Assembly: GCA_965217565.1 (NCBI GenBank)
Contig: CBDCIS010000003.1
Span: forward strand, 558,001 to 622,000
DNA from: CBDCIS01 sp965217565
GTDB taxonomy: Bacteria; Chloroflexota; Dehalococcoidia; Lucifugimonadales; CATOSD01
Direction of reading: 5' to 3'
DNA length: 64,000 nt
Below the pieces are notes generated by a model. That model did not search any database. It saw only the letters and a program-made list of their open reading frames with translations, and was not told the origin of the DNA. Each line of letters starts with the position of its first letter. The first letter of the stretch is position 1. Positions 1 through 7,888 of this stretch are shown piece after piece. A program made the translations under genes and the position numbers.

Positions 1-721
1 CGTCGCACTCGCGCACGGTGTCGGTGTTGCCGGCCTCGCCCGCTTCCCACCCCCTGGAGGCGATGGCGGGCACGAGGTTGGCGATGCCGGGAATTACGCC
101 GTGAACGCCCACCGAACCCGCCCTGGTGGTGCGGAACACCGTGCCCAGGAATCGCAGCAGGTCCAGGTTGCCTTGCTCGCAGAGCACGTTGAGCTCGGCC
201 AGCAGTTCCCCCGCGCCGGAGCTGTCCTTGATGCCTACGACCGCGCCCTCGCCGGCCAGCATCGCAACCGTGCCGGGCGCGACGGCCGTCTTGACGGTTA
301 CGGGGATGTTGTAAACCCAGAGTGGTGCGCCCACGCGGTCCTTGATGTGGCGGTAGTGGTCGAGAATCTCGTCCTGCGCGTTGGGATAGTAGTAGGGCGG
401 CGTCACCGCGATGCCGTCCAGCCCGCTTTCGCGCACGGCGAGGGCGAGTTCGATGGATAGCTGAGTGCTCGGCTGCGACACGTTGCCTATGATGGGCACA
501 CGGCCCGCCACCTCGTCAACGACGGTCTCGATGCTCACGATGCGCTCCCTGTCGGACAGCGCGGCGAACTCGCCCGTCGTGCCAGACACCCAGATGCCGT
601 GTACACCATTGTCGATGAGGTAGTTCACCAGCCGCCTGAGAGAGGCCGTGTCCACACTCTCATCGGAGTTGAGCGGCGTAAGTATCGGGACGATAACGCC
701 CCGGATGTCTTTTGTGGTCAT
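1..721 (-). CDS. Dihydrodipicolinate synthase/N-acetylneuraminate lyase family protein (partial)
   Basis: The minus frame opens with ATG at 721 behind a GGAG ribosome site and runs off the left edge, giving about 240 N-terminal residues of a family usually near 300. Visible family features are the GTTGE substrate-binding loop near residue 45, a PYYY segment, the YNIP tyrosine motif, and GIKDSS, whose lysine forms the Schiff base with the keto substrate. Members are (beta/alpha)8 aldolases acting on pyruvate or related 2-keto acids. The substrate cannot be read from sequence. It could be a DapA paralogue or a sugar-acid aldolase. Confidence 0.9.
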   Translation of the reverse strand, partial: MTTKDIRGVIVPILTPLNSDESVDTASLRRLVNYLIDNGVHGIWVSGTTGEFAALSDRERIVSIETVVDEVAGRVPIIGNVSQPSTQLSIELALAVRESGLDGIAVTPPYYYPNAQDEILDHYRHIKDRVGAPLWVYNIPVTVKTAVAPGTVAMLAGEGAVVGIKDSSGAGELLAELNVLCEQGNLDLLRFLGTVFRTTRAGSVGVHGVIPGIANLVPAIASRGWEAGEAGNTDTVRECD

Positions 722-761
722 GGGTTGCTCCTCTATCTTGGCGCGCTCTTGATCAGCTACT

Positions 762-1154
762 CTACAGCATGTACGGAGGCATGATTTCGTCCTCCGCTGC
801 CTTTTCGAGGCTTTGCGAAACGGGGTTGACTTTCATCCTCAGGTTTTCCAGCACTTCGTACCCGATGACAGGCACAGGGCAGACAACCACTATCGCCGGA
901 GCGGCGTCCTCGTCGATTCGCATCGACGCGCCGTAGCATTCCCGTTCCGTGACGCCCATGGCTGTGACGGTCTTGTGCCGCCCACCGGGCAGTACGGGCA
1001 GGCCCAGCGCGGCGATCTCCTCATAAGGAAGGCCGACGAAGGTGGAACCCGTGTCAACGAGGAACTCGAACTGCTTGGCGACGTTCGGGCCGATGGCAAG
1101 GACCTCTACGGTCGTTCGTCCCACTGCAACCTCCAAGACTCTGGGTGGCGTCAT
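762..1154 (-). CDS. Retropepsin-like aspartic protease domain protein
   Basis: A protein of about 130 residues carrying the signature DTGS followed by a hydrophobic turn (TFVGLP), and a second half with an alanine-rich beta region and a VIGYEVLENL segment matching the psi-loop/helix of retroviral-type single-lobe aspartic proteases. Such proteins act as homodimers, each chain giving one catalytic Asp. I chose the ATG at 1154 because the clear domain begins there (MTPPRVLEV); an in-frame start at 1184 adds ten unremarkable residues. Neither has a strong ribosome site. No signal peptide is visible. The substrate is unknown. Confidence 0.72.
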   Translation of the reverse strand: MTPPRVLEVAVGRTTVEVLAIGPNVAKQFEFLVDTGSTFVGLPYEEIAALGLPVLPGGRHKTVTAMGVTERECYGASMRIDEDAAPAIVVVCPVPVIGYEVLENLRMKVNPVSQSLEKAAEDEIMPPYML

Positions 1155-1234
1155 TCTATCACAGAGAGGGAGCGCACTCAGCATCCAGACGAGGGGAGAT
1201 GATATCTATAACGGCATTGCCTGCGAAGTCTGGC

Positions 1235-1963
1235 CTAGATCTGGAGCACCTGGAAGCTCACGGCGTAGTCGCAGCCGAGGAGTTCACCGGTGGCGTTGGC
1301 GTTCATGCGCAGGAACATGTCGGGGTCGAAGTCGCGACCTAGGCCGGCGATGTAGGCGCGGTGCTCCTCCAGCGAGGCCACGCCCCTGTCGATGAAGTCC
1401 GTAACGTCCGCGGCGTGGGTCGGCGTGTTTGAGCCACCGATGAAGACCCGCTTGACGCCGTTCCAGGGCTCCAGGCCCTCTTCCAGAAGCTCGGGGAATA
1501 TCCAGCGATTGCCGGCGTCACGGGCGGCGTCGAGCGCGGCGAGGCCGACGGAGCGGTGGTCGGCCATGTTGAAGGCACGCCCGCCCCAGGTGACGTCGAA
1601 GTTGCCGGTGACCAGCGTATCCGGACGATGCCGCCGTATCGCGCGGGCGATGTCTCTGCGCAGGGGGAGACCATGCTCTACTACGCCGTCTGTGTGGTCG
1701 AGGAACTCCACGGTTTGCACGCCCACCAGGGCCGCGCCGCTCCTCTCCTCGTCCTCGCGAAGCGGCCCCGCCTCTTCCGGCGTCATGGAGTCGATACCCG
1801 CTTCGCCGCGCGTCGCCAGCAGATAGGCAACGCTCTTGCCCTGCGACGTCCAGCGAGCCACCGCGCTCGCCGCGCCATACTCGATGTCATCGGGATGGGC
1901 CATCACGACGAGCGCCCTCTCCCAGTCTTCTGGAACGGGTTGAAGCTTGGTCTGTTCGGTCAT
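1235..1963 (-). CDS. PIG-L/LmbE family deacetylase
   Basis: A 242-residue protein with the zinc-binding AHPDD motif at about residues 22-26 and a downstream MADH segment supplying a further metal ligand. The family removes N-acetyl groups from amino sugars such as GlcNAc-Ins or similar conjugates. It starts inside the end of the MoaD-like gene (ATGA overlap at 1960-1963), so the two are probably translationally coupled. Length is normal for the family. The natural substrate is not evident; mycothiol or bacillithiol synthesis is one possibility but no partner genes are here. Confidence 0.88.
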   Translation of the reverse strand: MTEQTKLQPVPEDWERALVVMAHPDDIEYGAASAVARWTSQGKSVAYLLATRGEAGIDSMTPEEAGPLREDEERSGAALVGVQTVEFLDHTDGVVEHGLPLRRDIARAIRRHRPDTLVTGNFDVTWGGRAFNMADHRSVGLAALDAARDAGNRWIFPELLEEGLEPWNGVKRVFIGGSNTPTHAADVTDFIDRGVASLEEHRAYIAGLGRDFDPDMFLRMNANATGELLGCDYAVSFQVLQI

Positions 1964-2265
1964 GCGTTACCCCTGGAGAGGCTCGAAGGGCCAAGCCATC
2001 GACTGCCGCCGGCGATTGCGGGCAGGAAGTGCACCTCGCTGTTCTCGCCGACCTTCTCCAGCATACCCAGCGGTGTCACCTCGCCATCGACCGCGACGGA
2101 AATGTTGGGCTTGATGCGGTTGCCCTCCACCAGCCGGTCCTTCATGCCGGGGTAGGCGCTCTCCAGGTTCTGGACGATCTGCCGGACGGTCGCGCCGACC
2201 ACTTCCACCTTGTGCTCGCCGGCGGTTAGGGACTGCATGAGTGAGGGGATGAATACGGTTGCCAT
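1960..2265 (-). CDS. MoaD/ThiS family ubiquitin-fold protein with C-terminal extension
   Basis: A 101-residue beta-grasp protein whose C-terminal half ends in the sulfur-carrier signature VHFLPAIAGG. In MoaD/ThiS the GG is the last residue pair and is thiocarboxylated; here the frame continues 14 residues past GG (SRWLGPSSLSRGNA) before the TGA that overlaps the PIG-L start. Either the tail is removed by a protease, or the extension makes it inactive as a carrier, or it works as a domain without sulfur transfer. A clear upstream gene is only the small 2283-2474 frame. Confidence 0.82.
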   Translation of the reverse strand: MATVFIPSLMQSLTAGEHKVEVVGATVRQIVQNLESAYPGMKDRLVEGNRIKPNISVAVDGEVTPLGMLEKVGENSEVHFLPAIAGGSRWLGPSSLSRGNA

Positions 2266-2282
2266 GTTTATTGTCTCTCTTT

Positions 2283-2474
2283 CTATTGAGAGCCGTTAGT
2301 TTCGGGCGAAGAGAAGTCGGGCGGCGGCTCGATGAAGGGTTCGCGCGTGGCCTCGGCATCCAGCCTGCGCTGGTTCCACTCGGACCACGTGCGCTGAACC
2401 TCAGTGCGTGCCTTGTCTAGCCTCTCCTTCTCTCGCTTCTCGAACCATCCCTTAAGCTGTTCTCCGAGTACCAT
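2283..2474 (-). CDS. Small charged helical protein, unknown function
   Basis: A 63-residue frame 17 bases upstream of the MoaD-like gene on the same strand. The first 45 residues are strongly charged and predicted to form one long helix (KREKERLDKARTEVQRTW); the tail is proline- and acid-rich. I do not recognise a family. Spacing and direction suggest cotranscription with the MoaD/PIG-L pair. It may be a genuine small protein, but nothing beyond composition and context supports it. Confidence 0.5.
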   Translation of the reverse strand: MVLGEQLKGWFEKREKERLDKARTEVQRTWSEWNQRRLDAEATREPFIEPPPDFSSPETNGSQ

Positions 2475-2554
2475 GATGAGATGAGCTCCCTCCGTGATAG
2501 TAAAAGTAATCCCTGCAGACCCGATGGTAGTTCGTCCCGCCCCCTGAATGATGT

Positions 2555-2737
2555 TCAGGAGCGTACTGACCTTATTGTATTGTCGCCAGTGTTGATGACT
2601 ATCTCATACCAGCATACCAGAGAAATACCGATGATGTTGAGGATGACGAAAATGGCGAAGTACGCATTACGCCATCTCGGCGATATACTCCAGATGGACT
2701 CCCTGTCAGGAGGGCGTGAGTTGTATTCGTTGCTCAA
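2555..2737 (-). CDS. Possible small single-span membrane protein
   Basis: A 60-residue frame from a TTG codon with one hydrophobic segment of about 20 residues (AIFVILNIIGISLVCWY) near residues 28-45. The same frame is open upstream to a stop at 2809-2811 and encodes a basic helix, but contains no ATG or GTG. It may be a small membrane protein with a weak start or the remnant of a longer gene. No family recognised. Confidence 0.3.
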   Translation of the reverse strand: MSNEYNSRPPDRESIWSISPRWRNAYFAIFVILNIIGISLVCWYEIVINTGDNTIRSVRS

Positions 2738-2813
2738 TTGCTTTGCCAGACTGGCATTGGCACGCCTTTTAACCGCACGATCGATTGCCTTTCGAATCGG
2801 AGTAGAGAATTAA

Positions 2814-2841
2814 GGGGCGGGTCCTTTGGAAACCCGCCCCC
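2814..2841 (-). terminator. Hairpin terminator after the molybdenum hydroxylase large subunit
   Basis: A near-perfect stem GGGGCGGGT/ACCCGCCCC with an 11-base loop lies about 60 bases past the stop of the large-subunit gene. Read on the minus strand it is followed by TTAATTCT, a modest T-rich tract. It would end the minus-strand hydroxylase transcript. Confidence 0.65.
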
Positions 2842-2897
2842 GTTTGTGTGCCTACTCTGTCCTCGCCGGCATGATGGCCGGGTCTAGGCTCCGCGCC

Positions 2898-5162
2898 CTA
2901 GCCACCATTGGCGCTTGTGGCCTCGATTATGGCGACGGGGTTCATCGGCGTCTCGAAGAGCCTTGTGCCGGTGGCGCGTTGGATGGCGTTGGCTATGGCC
3001 GGCGTTGGGGGGATGATGTTGGCCTCGCCGACGCCGCGCACGCCGTAGGGATGGCCAGGATTGGCGACCTCGACGATTACGGTGTCTATCATAGGCAGGT
3101 CCAGGCTGGTGGGCATACGGTAGTCCAGCAGCGTGGAGTTGACCATGCCGCCGCCGTCATTCATGTAGTACTCCTCGTTGAGCGCCCAGCCTATGCCCTG
3201 CACGGAGCCGCCCTGCATCTGGCCTTCCACGTAGGACGGGTGGATGGCCTTGCCAACGTCCTGCAACGCGGTGAAGCGGACTATGTCGGTCTTGCCCGTC
3301 TCGGGGTCAACCTCCACGTCCACGATGTTGCCCGCGAAGGAGCCGCCAACGCCGGTTGGGCTGACGGACGCGGACGCGGAGATGCCGCCTCCGGTGCGGC
3401 CAAGCTGTCCGGCGAGCTCCTTGAACGTCATGCTCAGCTCGGGGTCCGACTTCGACTCGATTACGCCGTTCTCCATGCTGACGGAGTCCGCGTCGACGTC
3501 CCATATGGTTGCGGCGCGCTCGATCATCTGGCGCTTCACGTCCTGCGCGGCCTCGTAGGCTGCCCAGCCGGTGGCGAAGGTTGTACGGCTGCCGCCGGTT
3601 ACGGCGGTGAACCCGATGGAATCGGTGTCCACCACCGAGGGGCGGAGGTCCTCGGCGGGAATGCCGAGCACCTCCGCGGCCTGCATCGAGATGGAGGCGC
3701 GGGTTCCGCCTATGTCCGTGGAGCCTTCGGTCAGGATGACGCTGCCGTCGGCGTTGACCGCGAGGTTGACCGAGGAGTCGAAGCCGATGTTGAACCAGAA
3801 TCCCACCGCCACGCCGCGCCCCTGGTTTTCGCCAAGCGGCGCGCTGTAGTGCGGGTGGTCGCGCATCGCCTCGAGCATCTCCACCAAGCCCACCCTGTTG
3901 AAGGTCGGGCCGTCCACCCTGCGGGTCCCTTCTTTGGCGGCGTTCTTGAACCGCAGTTCGAGCGGGTCTATGTTCAGCTTCTGTGCGAGCTCATCGACCG
4001 CCTGCTCCACCGCGAATGCGGCGTTGGGCGCGCCTGGTGCGCGGTATGCCGCCGTCTTGGGCTTGTTGACTACCACGTCGTAGCCATCGACGGTGCCGTT
4101 CTCGATGTTGTAGGGGGCCAGCGCGCACATCGCGCCCGCGCCAACTGGCGATCCGGGGAACGCGCCCGCCTCGTAGGCCAACTCGACCTCGGCGGCGGTT
4201 ATGGTGCCGTCGCTCTTGCCGCCTATCTTGACCCTGCTCCAGGAGCCGCAGGTGGGGCCCGTGGACTCAAACACGTCGGCCCTGCTCATCACCATCTTGA
4301 CGGCCTGCCCCGTCTTCCTGGACAGAAGCGCGGCGACCGGCTCAAGGTATACGGGAATCTTGCCGCCGAAGCCGCCGCCTATCTCCATTGGGGTTACTCT
4401 AATTTGCGACACGGGCATATCCAGCAACTGCGCCATCGAGTCGCGGACGGTGAACGCGCCCTGCGTGCTGCACCAGACGTGCAATCTGCCGTCGTTGTTC
4501 CAGAGGGCGGTGGCGTTGTGCGGCTCGATGTAGCCCTGGTGGACGGTCTTGGCGCGGTACTCGCGCTCGACGATAACGTCGGCCTCGGCGAATCCCTTTG
4601 CGGTGTCGCCTTTCTTGTGCTGGAAGTGCTGGGCGATGTTGCTCGCCGTGTCGGTCTGCTCGCCGAGCTCCTCGGTCTTGAGGTCGTCGTGAAGCAGCGT
4701 CGCGCCTTCCTTCATCGCGTCCTCGACGGTGATGATCGGTGGCAATACCTCGTACTCCACGTCGATGAGGGCCAGCGCCTCCTCGGCCTCGTGCGCGCTG
4801 ACGGCGGCCACGCCGGCCACGGCGTGGCCCTTGTAGAGCGCCTTGTCGCTTGCCAGAACATTGTCGCGCTCACGCTTGAGGCCGGTGTTGCCGTCGCTGG
4901 GCGGCAGGTCGCCGGCGGTCACCACCGCGCGTACTCCGGGCAGGGCCAGCGCCTTGCTGGGGTCGATGGACTTGATGCGGGCGTGGGCGTGCGGGCTCCG
5001 CAGAATCTTGGCATGCAGCAACCCGGCGGCGGTGAAGTCTGCGCCATAGAGCGCCCGCCCAGTTACCTTGTCATGTCCGTCGTGGCGTATCGGGCGCGTG
5101 CCGACGACGTTGTACTCGACGTTCGAGAGGACTACGTTTCGCTCGTAATCGGTAGTAGTCAT
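2898..5162 (-). CDS. Xanthine dehydrogenase family protein, molybdopterin-binding large subunit
   Basis: A 754-residue subunit that carries the molybdenum cofactor and active site of a molybdenum hydroxylase. Visible are the GGGFGGK motif (about residue 260), AYRAPGAP (about 370) and the C-terminal GVRGVGEA segment whose Glu is the family's catalytic base. The loop AYRAPGAP is the xanthine dehydrogenase/aldehyde oxidase type, not the AYxCSFR of form I CO dehydrogenase, so CO is an unlikely substrate. It is the last gene of FAD subunit - FeS subunit - Pmp3 - large subunit on the minus strand. The substrate (purine, aldehyde or N-heterocycle) is undetermined. Confidence 0.93.
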   Translation of the reverse strand: MTTTDYERNVVLSNVEYNVVGTRPIRHDGHDKVTGRALYGADFTAAGLLHAKILRSPHAHARIKSIDPSKALALPGVRAVVTAGDLPPSDGNTGLKRERDNVLASDKALYKGHAVAGVAAVSAHEAEEALALIDVEYEVLPPIITVEDAMKEGATLLHDDLKTEELGEQTDTASNIAQHFQHKKGDTAKGFAEADVIVEREYRAKTVHQGYIEPHNATALWNNDGRLHVWCSTQGAFTVRDSMAQLLDMPVSQIRVTPMEIGGGFGGKIPVYLEPVAALLSRKTGQAVKMVMSRADVFESTGPTCGSWSRVKIGGKSDGTITAAEVELAYEAGAFPGSPVGAGAMCALAPYNIENGTVDGYDVVVNKPKTAAYRAPGAPNAAFAVEQAVDELAQKLNIDPLELRFKNAAKEGTRRVDGPTFNRVGLVEMLEAMRDHPHYSAPLGENQGRGVAVGFWFNIGFDSSVNLAVNADGSVILTEGSTDIGGTRASISMQAAEVLGIPAEDLRPSVVDTDSIGFTAVTGGSRTTFATGWAAYEAAQDVKRQMIERAATIWDVDADSVSMENGVIESKSDPELSMTFKELAGQLGRTGGGISASASVSPTGVGGSFAGNIVDVEVDPETGKTDIVRFTALQDVGKAIHPSYVEGQMQGGSVQGIGWALNEEYYMNDGGGMVNSTLLDYRMPTSLDLPMIDTVIVEVANPGHPYGVRGVGEANIIPPTPAIANAIQRATGTRLFETPMNPVAIIEATSANGG

Positions 5163-5178
5163 GCTCAGGCCTCCTTGT

Positions 5179-5376
5179 TTAATTGCGAGTTTGTATTGCC
5201 CTCACGATGCGGTCAGTACGCTTGTCCGCGTACCGGTTATGCACAACAGCTATCGCGTGCACTGCTCCAGGTACCCAAACAAGTAACGTGAAACCGACAT
5301 TGAGCAGAGCCTGAAACGGCTTGCCCGCAATCAGAACTGCCAGTGGTGGTAGCACGATTGCCAACAGGTAGAGCAC
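5179..5376 (-). CDS. Pmp3/YqaE family small membrane protein
   Basis: A 65-residue, very hydrophobic protein with two transmembrane segments (LLAIVLPPLAVLIAG and ALLNVGFTLLVWVPGAVHAIAVV), the prolines in LLAIVLPPLAV, and the short basic tail typical of the Pmp3/YqaE proteolipid family. Relatives affect membrane potential and stress tolerance. It sits 16 bases before the start of the large subunit and between two subunits of one enzyme, so it is probably cotranscribed, though a functional link is not known. Confidence 0.78.
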   Translation of the reverse strand: MLYLLAIVLPPLAVLIAGKPFQALLNVGFTLLVWVPGAVHAIAVVHNRYADKRTDRIVRAIQTRN

Positions 5377-5458
5377 AGTTCTCCTCCTGCTGTCCTACGG
5401 ACTCTTGCATTCAAATGATACCTGAAGAGTCCTCCCCTCACGACATTGGACCCAACCG

Positions 5459-5938
5459 CTAGGCCTCCTGCATCTTGACTGCCGCGTCCTGAACGGCGCG
5501 CACGATCTTGTCGTAGCCGGTGCAACGGCAGAGATTGTTTGCCAGCCAGAAGCGTATCTCGTGCTCCGTAGGATTGGGGTTCTCGTCCAGCAGCACCTTT
5601 GAGGCTACTATGAATCCCGGAGTGCAGATGCCGCATTGCAACGCGGCGTTCTCCAAGAACGCCTGCTGCACGGGATGCAGCCCCGCGGGAGTGGCTATGC
5701 CTTCGATTGTGGTAATCTCCTTGCCCTCGGCCTCGACGCCCAGCACAAGGCAGGAGGTCACGATCCTGCCGTCGAATACCACCGTGCAGGCGCCGCAGTT
5801 TCCGTCGTTGCACCCCTCCTTGCTACCCGTCAGCCCTATGACGTCGCGCAGGCCCTCCAGGAGGCTCTGGCGGGGCTCGCACAGGAAGTCAACGTGCTCT
5901 CCATTGATGATTGTCTGAACGTAGGTCTTCGCGGGCAT
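5459..5938 (-). CDS. (2Fe-2S)-binding subunit of molybdenum hydroxylase
   Basis: A 159-residue protein with both iron-sulfur sites of the CoxS/XdhC-type small subunit: the plant-ferredoxin cluster in the N-terminal half (GCNDGNCGACTVVFDG then TSCLVL) and the four-helix C-terminal cluster (QCGICTPG and NLCRCTGY). It passes electrons from the molybdenum site to FAD. It abuts the FAD subunit gene (stop and start adjacent at 5938/5939), which indicates translational coupling. Length is normal. Confidence 0.95.
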   Translation of the reverse strand: MPAKTYVQTIINGEHVDFLCEPRQSLLEGLRDVIGLTGSKEGCNDGNCGACTVVFDGRIVTSCLVLGVEAEGKEITTIEGIATPAGLHPVQQAFLENAALQCGICTPGFIVASKVLLDENPNPTEHEIRFWLANNLCRCTGYDKIVRAVQDAAVKMQEA

Positions 5939-6808
5939 CTATGCCTCCTTGGCTCTCTCGATAGCAGTGTTCAAAGCTCGTCGGGTAAGCACGTTGCAGA
6001 GGTGCTTTCTGTACTCGATGGTTCCGCGCATGTCGGTGATGGGCCTCGCTGCGTTCTCTGCTATGTCCGCCGCCGCCTGTATGCTCTCGTCGTTTACCGG
6101 CTTGCCCACCAGGGCGTCGCCCGCCTCTCTCACGAAGAGCGGCGTGGGCGCGACCGACGCCAGGCACACGCGGGCGGACTTGAACGTCCCGTTGTCCAGT
6201 TCCACGGACGCGCCCACGCCTGCGACGGCGATGTCCATCTCGTTCCTGGGGATGAAGCGCAGATAGCGCGCCCCTGAGTTGGGGGCGGGAGCGGGGAAGT
6301 GAATGGAAACCAGCAATTCGCCCGCCTCGAGCGCGTTCTGGCCCGGCGCGGTGCAGAAGTCCTCCACCGCGAGTTGGCGCGTTCCGTTCGGCCCGGCTAT
6401 GTTGCAGGTGGCTCCGAGGGCCACCATTACGGGGATCGAATCGCCGCTGGGAGCGGCGTTGCAGAGGTTCCCTCCAAGAGACGCCCTGCCCTGTATCTGC
6501 GTGCCGCCTATCAGCGACGCCGCGTCGATGAGGCCGGGATAGGCGTTGCTCACCGCCGCGTTGCCGTATATCCGGTAGCAGGGAACAGCCGCGCCCAGGG
6601 TCAATCCCGCCTTGGGGTCGTAGGTAATCTCGTTTAGATCGGGAATGTTCTTGCCGTCCACGACGAGATCGATCTCTCTACGCCCCCCTCTTAGCTGAAC
6701 CAGCAGGTCCGTTCCGCCGGCCAGAATGCTCGCGCGGTCTCCATGCTCGGCAAGCAGGTCAACGGCTTCCCTGACAGAATGAGGACTGTTATAGTCAATC
6801 CACTTCAA
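5939..6808 (-). CDS. FAD-binding medium subunit of molybdenum hydroxylase
   Basis: A 289-residue CoxM-type subunit. The FAD-binding N-terminal domain shows ILAGGTDLLVQLRGG (about residues 28-42) and the second flavin motif SLIGGTQIQGRASLGGNLCNAAPSGD (about 97-122), followed by the CO_deh_flav_C-like C-terminal domain. It is the first gene of the hydroxylase operon, and the small subunit follows without a gap. No promoter stands out in the 270 bases upstream, which hold a hairpin and a dispersed repeat. Confidence 0.94.
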   Translation of the reverse strand: MKWIDYNSPHSVREAVDLLAEHGDRASILAGGTDLLVQLRGGRREIDLVVDGKNIPDLNEITYDPKAGLTLGAAVPCYRIYGNAAVSNAYPGLIDAASLIGGTQIQGRASLGGNLCNAAPSGDSIPVMVALGATCNIAGPNGTRQLAVEDFCTAPGQNALEAGELLVSIHFPAPAPNSGARYLRFIPRNEMDIAVAGVGASVELDNGTFKSARVCLASVAPTPLFVREAGDALVGKPVNDESIQAAADIAENAARPITDMRGTIEYRKHLCNVLTRRALNTAIERAKEA

Positions 6809-6962
6809 TAGACCACCTCCTTTTATGCTCCAATCATTTCATAGGGGTTGCCGCTCGCGCCACGAAGAAACGGGACCGCGGAACGAGGGCAGGCGGCAAA
6901 AGTATAACAAACCTAAATTGTTAGAACAACAAGCGCAAAACTCGAATTGCCCAACTCCGCCT

Positions 6963-7026
6963 CTCCCGCAAAAGCGGGAGTCCACTATTCCCCAGCCCTT
7001 GACGGGAGGGAGTTAGGGGGTGGGTG
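6963..7026. repeat. Hairpin plus copy of a dispersed CCCTTGAyGGGAGG repeat
   Basis: A perfect hairpin CTCCCGC-AAAA-GCGGGAG (6963-6980) is followed at 6996-7026 by the sequence CCCTTGACGGGAGGGAGTTA and a G-rich run. A close relative lies at 49892-49930 and a disrupted one around 15470-15750. The hairpin lies beyond the stop of the thioesterase gene and could terminate it, but no T tract follows. It looks more like a repeat insertion. Confidence 0.5.
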
Positions 7027-7080
7027 AGCGTCGCCTCAGCGCAAACACGTTGAACCACCCGGGGTGTGGGCCGTTTGACG

Positions 7081-7458
7081 CTACGAGTCCGGGCTGGTGG
7101 AGATGACGGCGCGCTTGTGAACCGCAACGCCTATCTTCTTGTCGCCCTCAAACGCCTCGATGGAGAAGGTGAGACGGTTCCTGTCAACCTCGGTAAGCTC
7201 CGACTTGACCCGTACCTTGCCGCCCAACGGCGTGGGCGCCATGTGCCGCATACCGTCGACGGCATAGCCCACGGTCGTGTGTCCCTCGGGCAGACCGGGC
7301 TCCGTTGCCCGTATGCTGGCCTGCTCCATCAGCCCCAACAGCGACGGCGTGGACAGCACGTCCGCGCCGTCCCTGCCCATGCGGTTGGTGGTCATGTCCC
7401 GGGTAACCTCGGCTTCCAGTTCGAAGCTCTGCCCGGCCTGAAACTTCTCCATAGTCAT
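7081..7458 (-). CDS. Hotdog-fold thioesterase family protein
   Basis: About 125 residues with the hotdog helix segment LLGLMEQASIRATEPGLPEG and a central GHTTVGYAVDGMRHMAPTPLG, resembling the fluoroacetyl-CoA thioesterase (FlK-like) group. Members hydrolyse acyl-CoA thioesters. The frame is open further upstream, but the ATG at 7458 has a GGAGG site nine bases before it and starts at the domain (MTMEKFQAG), so I prefer it. It is not tightly linked to its neighbours. The acyl substrate is unknown. Confidence 0.82.
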   Translation of the reverse strand: MTMEKFQAGQSFELEAEVTRDMTTNRMGRDGADVLSTPSLLGLMEQASIRATEPGLPEGHTTVGYAVDGMRHMAPTPLGGKVRVKSELTEVDRNRLTFSIEAFEGDKKIGVAVHKRAVISTSPDS

Positions 7459-7888
7459 ATGCGGCTGCCTCCGCCGAACTGCTGGATTTGAGATGGTGTT
7501 GCTGCCTGTCTCCGCACTTGCTGCCAAGCACGCTGAATATAGCATAGGGAAGTATGGTACACAAGACGCGGGCGTGGACGGTCAGGCCAATCGCATATTG
7601 TTGAAGCGTGCGCGGCGGCAACACCCGACAGAGGGAACTATTCTATTATGCTTTAGCCTGGCGCAGCATTAGACACCGTTTGCGGTTTTTGGCATACTGT
7701 GGTTAAAAGCGAGGCAAGTTGCCGAACCGACCGTGGAAGCGCTCGAGTCAGGCAACGGCAGCTAATCAGCAAAGGAATTAGTCTGACCACTAATGTCGCC
7801 AACAGGCTGTATACGGCTGGATCGTGTAGAGGGCGCGCAAGCGTGGTTTCGGAATGAACGCCTACTGGAAAGATGGAGGCAGCTAACC
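7459..7888. other. Intergenic region between divergent genes
   Basis: 430 bases separate the minus-strand thioesterase from the plus-strand isomerase-like gene. I find no convincing gene. An AT-rich stretch around 7675-7715 (TTGCGG, then TTAAAA 17 bases later) is a possible plus-strand promoter, but the match is weak. Confidence 0.35.

Noticed and set aside
2898..5162. Form I CO dehydrogenase (coxL)
   Set aside because: The active-site loop is AYRAPGAP instead of AYxCSFR, so CO oxidation is not supported; only the general hydroxylase family is claimed.
2826..5291. An 821-codon open frame on the plus strand opposite the molybdenum hydroxylase large subunit
   Set aside because: Long stop-free antisense frames are expected in GC-rich DNA opposite a real gene; the translation has no family motifs, is rich in Arg/Gly/Ala/His, and the minus-strand gene is unmistakable.
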